Of a stretch of DNA of 7,176 nucleotides, positions 5,936 through 7,176 are shown piece by piece. The translations under genes were made by a program, and so were the position numbers. Origin of the DNA: JBIIJL01 sp044233795 (GTDB taxonomy: Bacteria; Pseudomonadota; Gammaproteobacteria; Legionellales; Legionellaceae); NCBI GenBank assembly GCA_044233795.1, contig JBIIJL010000093.1, positions 1-7,176 of the forward strand. Direction: 5' to 3'. Below the pieces are notes generated by a model, which searched no databases, had not been told where the DNA came from, and saw only the letters and a list, made by a program, of their open reading frames with translations. Each line of letters begins with the position of its first letter. Positions within the stretch are counted from its first letter, which is position 1.

Positions 5936-7176
5936 TTACCTATTAATAGATGCCGTTACCAAGTGCTGATTCAATTGTTCATGCACTCGCTTTGCTGGCT
6001 CATAATGAGGAAACTGGGCTGTTATCTTATCTAAAAGTTGTCTTGAAGAGAGCTCCTCACCTCGATTCCAATCATTTAAAGCATCCATAAATAACAACTC
6101 AACCGAACGTTCTGCTGCTCCGTCTAGGTGACTCACTGGAGCCGGTTCTATGAAACTTAGCCTTTCTTTAGATTGAGCCTCCAACCACTGCATGGTCCGA
6201 AACGCTTGCAAACTACCGTTAGCACTTGCCTCTTCTAGTAATTTTCTACTGATAGCTGCATTTGGTTTCCCTTGATGAGCATCGTTGTAAAGCATTGCCA
6301 ATTGGTATTGAGCATAAGCACTTCCGAGTGCTGCCAATTGTTTATAAAGCGCTTCTACCTTATTAGGATCTTTTGCCACCCCTATACCGTATTGATAAAT
6401 CCGTGCAAGAGCTAGCATGGCTTTAGCATTGCCCCTATCAGCTGCTTGTTGGTAGTATTTGAGTGCCGTATTGAAATCAAGCTTCATCGCAACACCTGTT
6501 TCAGACATCAAACCCAATTGATACAATGCATCGCGATGACCCAACTCAGCCGCCTGTTTGTAAAACTCTAAGGCATGACTTTCATCTCGATGACCATTCA
6601 CCCCATTGAAATACAGTCCTGCCATTTGCATCATCGCTTGGCTATTTCCAGCATCACTTGCTTGTTGATAAAGCGCTTGGGCCTTGGGAAGATCTACTGG
6701 GCGCCCTTTGCCTTTCTCATATATAAGCCCAAGATTAAGCTCACCTAAAGGATCACCTTTGGACGCGGCAAGTTCATAGTACTTTTCAGCACTTTTATAA
6801 TCTGCATCAACCGTATCGTAAATAAACCCTAGAGCCACCGCTGCTGGTGCATAGACATTTGCAGCACTTACGTACCATTTTTTTGCCGAATCATAGTCAG
6901 GTTGATCACCTACATAACCCATTTGGTATAGATGACCCAGCGAATATTGAGCTATTGCTTGTCCTTGATTGGCCGCCTGGGTGTACCACTTTTCAGCACC
7001 AACCCTATCCATGTCACCACCCAAACCATGCTCAAGCATAAAACCTAGTTTAAGTTGGCCATTCTTATCTCCAAGCTCTGCCAGATGTTGATAGATACTT
7101 CGAGCTTCAGATAACTGCTCGTCATGCTTAGGATCAGAGAGATATGCATCTGCCAATAAGATACCCGCCAATCGAT
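5936..7176 (-). CDS. enhC: EnhC-like Sel1-repeat protein, C-terminal part (5' end outside window)
   Basis: The frame is open to the right edge; the TTG at 7169-7171 is an internal leucine codon, not a start. Counting from that leucine, 411 residues are visible. Residues 1-36 are part of a Sel1-like repeat, and eight further repeats of 32-37 residues follow at about 37, 71, 108, 140, 176, 212, 248 and 284, each with the A..LG..Y..G....D...A..WY..AA..G pattern (for example AQYSLGHLYQMG). Sel1 repeats are helix-turn-helix solenoids that bind partner proteins. From about 340 a non-repeat tail follows (DALNDWNRGEELSSRQLL), ending with a TPR-like helix pair. In Legionella, EnhC is a long periplasmic Sel1-repeat protein needed for host entry and intracellular growth that binds the lytic transglycosylase Slt. 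Other Sel1 proteins such as LidL or LpnE are the alternatives. It would be the last gene of an enhABC-type cluster, as only the GNAT pseudogene lies downstream. Confidence 0.85.
   Translation of the reverse strand, partial: RLAGILLADAYLSDPKHDEQLSEARSIYQHLAELGDKNGQLKLGFMLEHGLGGDMDRVGAEKWYTQAANQGQAIAQYSLGHLYQMGYVGDQPDYDSAKKWYVSAANVYAPAAVALGFIYDTVDADYKSAEKYYELAASKGDPLGELNLGLIYEKGKGRPVDLPKAQALYQQASDAGNSQAMMQMAGLYFNGVNGHRDESHALEFYKQAAELGHRDALYQLGLMSETGVAMKLDFNTALKYYQQAADRGNAKAMLALARIYQYGIGVAKDPNKVEALYKQLAALGSAYAQYQLAMLYNDAHQGKPNAAISRKLLEEASANGSLQAFRTMQWLEAQSKERLSFIEPAPVSHLDGAAERSVELLFMDALNDWNRGEELSSRQLLDKITAQFPHYEPAKRVHEQLNQHLVTASINR

Noticed and set aside
6847..7041. Plus-strand ORF of 64 codons
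   Set aside because: It is antisense to the Sel1-repeat gene, and its histidine- and proline-rich make-up reflects the repeat codons.
7169..7171. TTG as the start of the Sel1-repeat gene
   Set aside because: The frame is open beyond it to the edge, it falls within a repeat, and no signal peptide follows.

Overview
The window looks like Legionella or a close relative in the Legionellales, with moderately AT-rich DNA. Three things point there: the C-terminal part of a long Sel1-repeat protein resembling EnhC, a partial ankyrin-like protein whose wording recalls Legionella Dot/Icm substrates, and two orphan helix-rich proteins with a charged C-terminal tail. This assignment rests on recognising protein sequences by eye; no search was run.

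Layout from left to right. Positions 1-720 (+) are the 3' part of a gene that enters from the left edge. Positions 721-1079 hold no convincing gene: there is a marginal minus-strand membrane-peptide ORF (722-904), coding-like debris in the other minus frames, and then a candidate promoter with an overlapping palindrome in front of 1080. Positions 1080-3087 (+) carry two closely spaced genes for unrecognised helical proteins (377 and 286 aa), very likely one transcription unit. They run head-on into the next unit, and the stop regions overlap by 7 bp (3081-3087).

Positions 3081-5496 (-) are a two-gene unit. An MHS-type major facilitator transporter is followed, with a 23-bp overlap, by lldD, an FMN-dependent L-lactate dehydrogenase with all expected active-site residues. 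The overlap suggests translational coupling and a joint job: import of lactate or a similar hydroxy acid by proton symport, then oxidation to pyruvate with electrons passed to the respiratory chain. A plausible sigma70 promoter lies at 5547-5575.

Positions 5497-5935 hold no intact gene. They contain a decayed GNAT acetyltransferase (minus strand, about 5603-5927), broken by at least two frameshifts and a stop codon inside the acetyl-CoA-binding motif. Positions 5936-7176 (-) are the C-terminal 412 codons or so of the EnhC-like protein, whose start lies beyond the right edge.

No rRNA, tRNA, CRISPR array, insertion sequence or strong intrinsic terminator was seen. The most informative items are the GNAT pseudogene, the lldD-transporter coupling, the orphan two-gene unit with its palindromic operator-like site, and the partial effector-like gene at the left edge.
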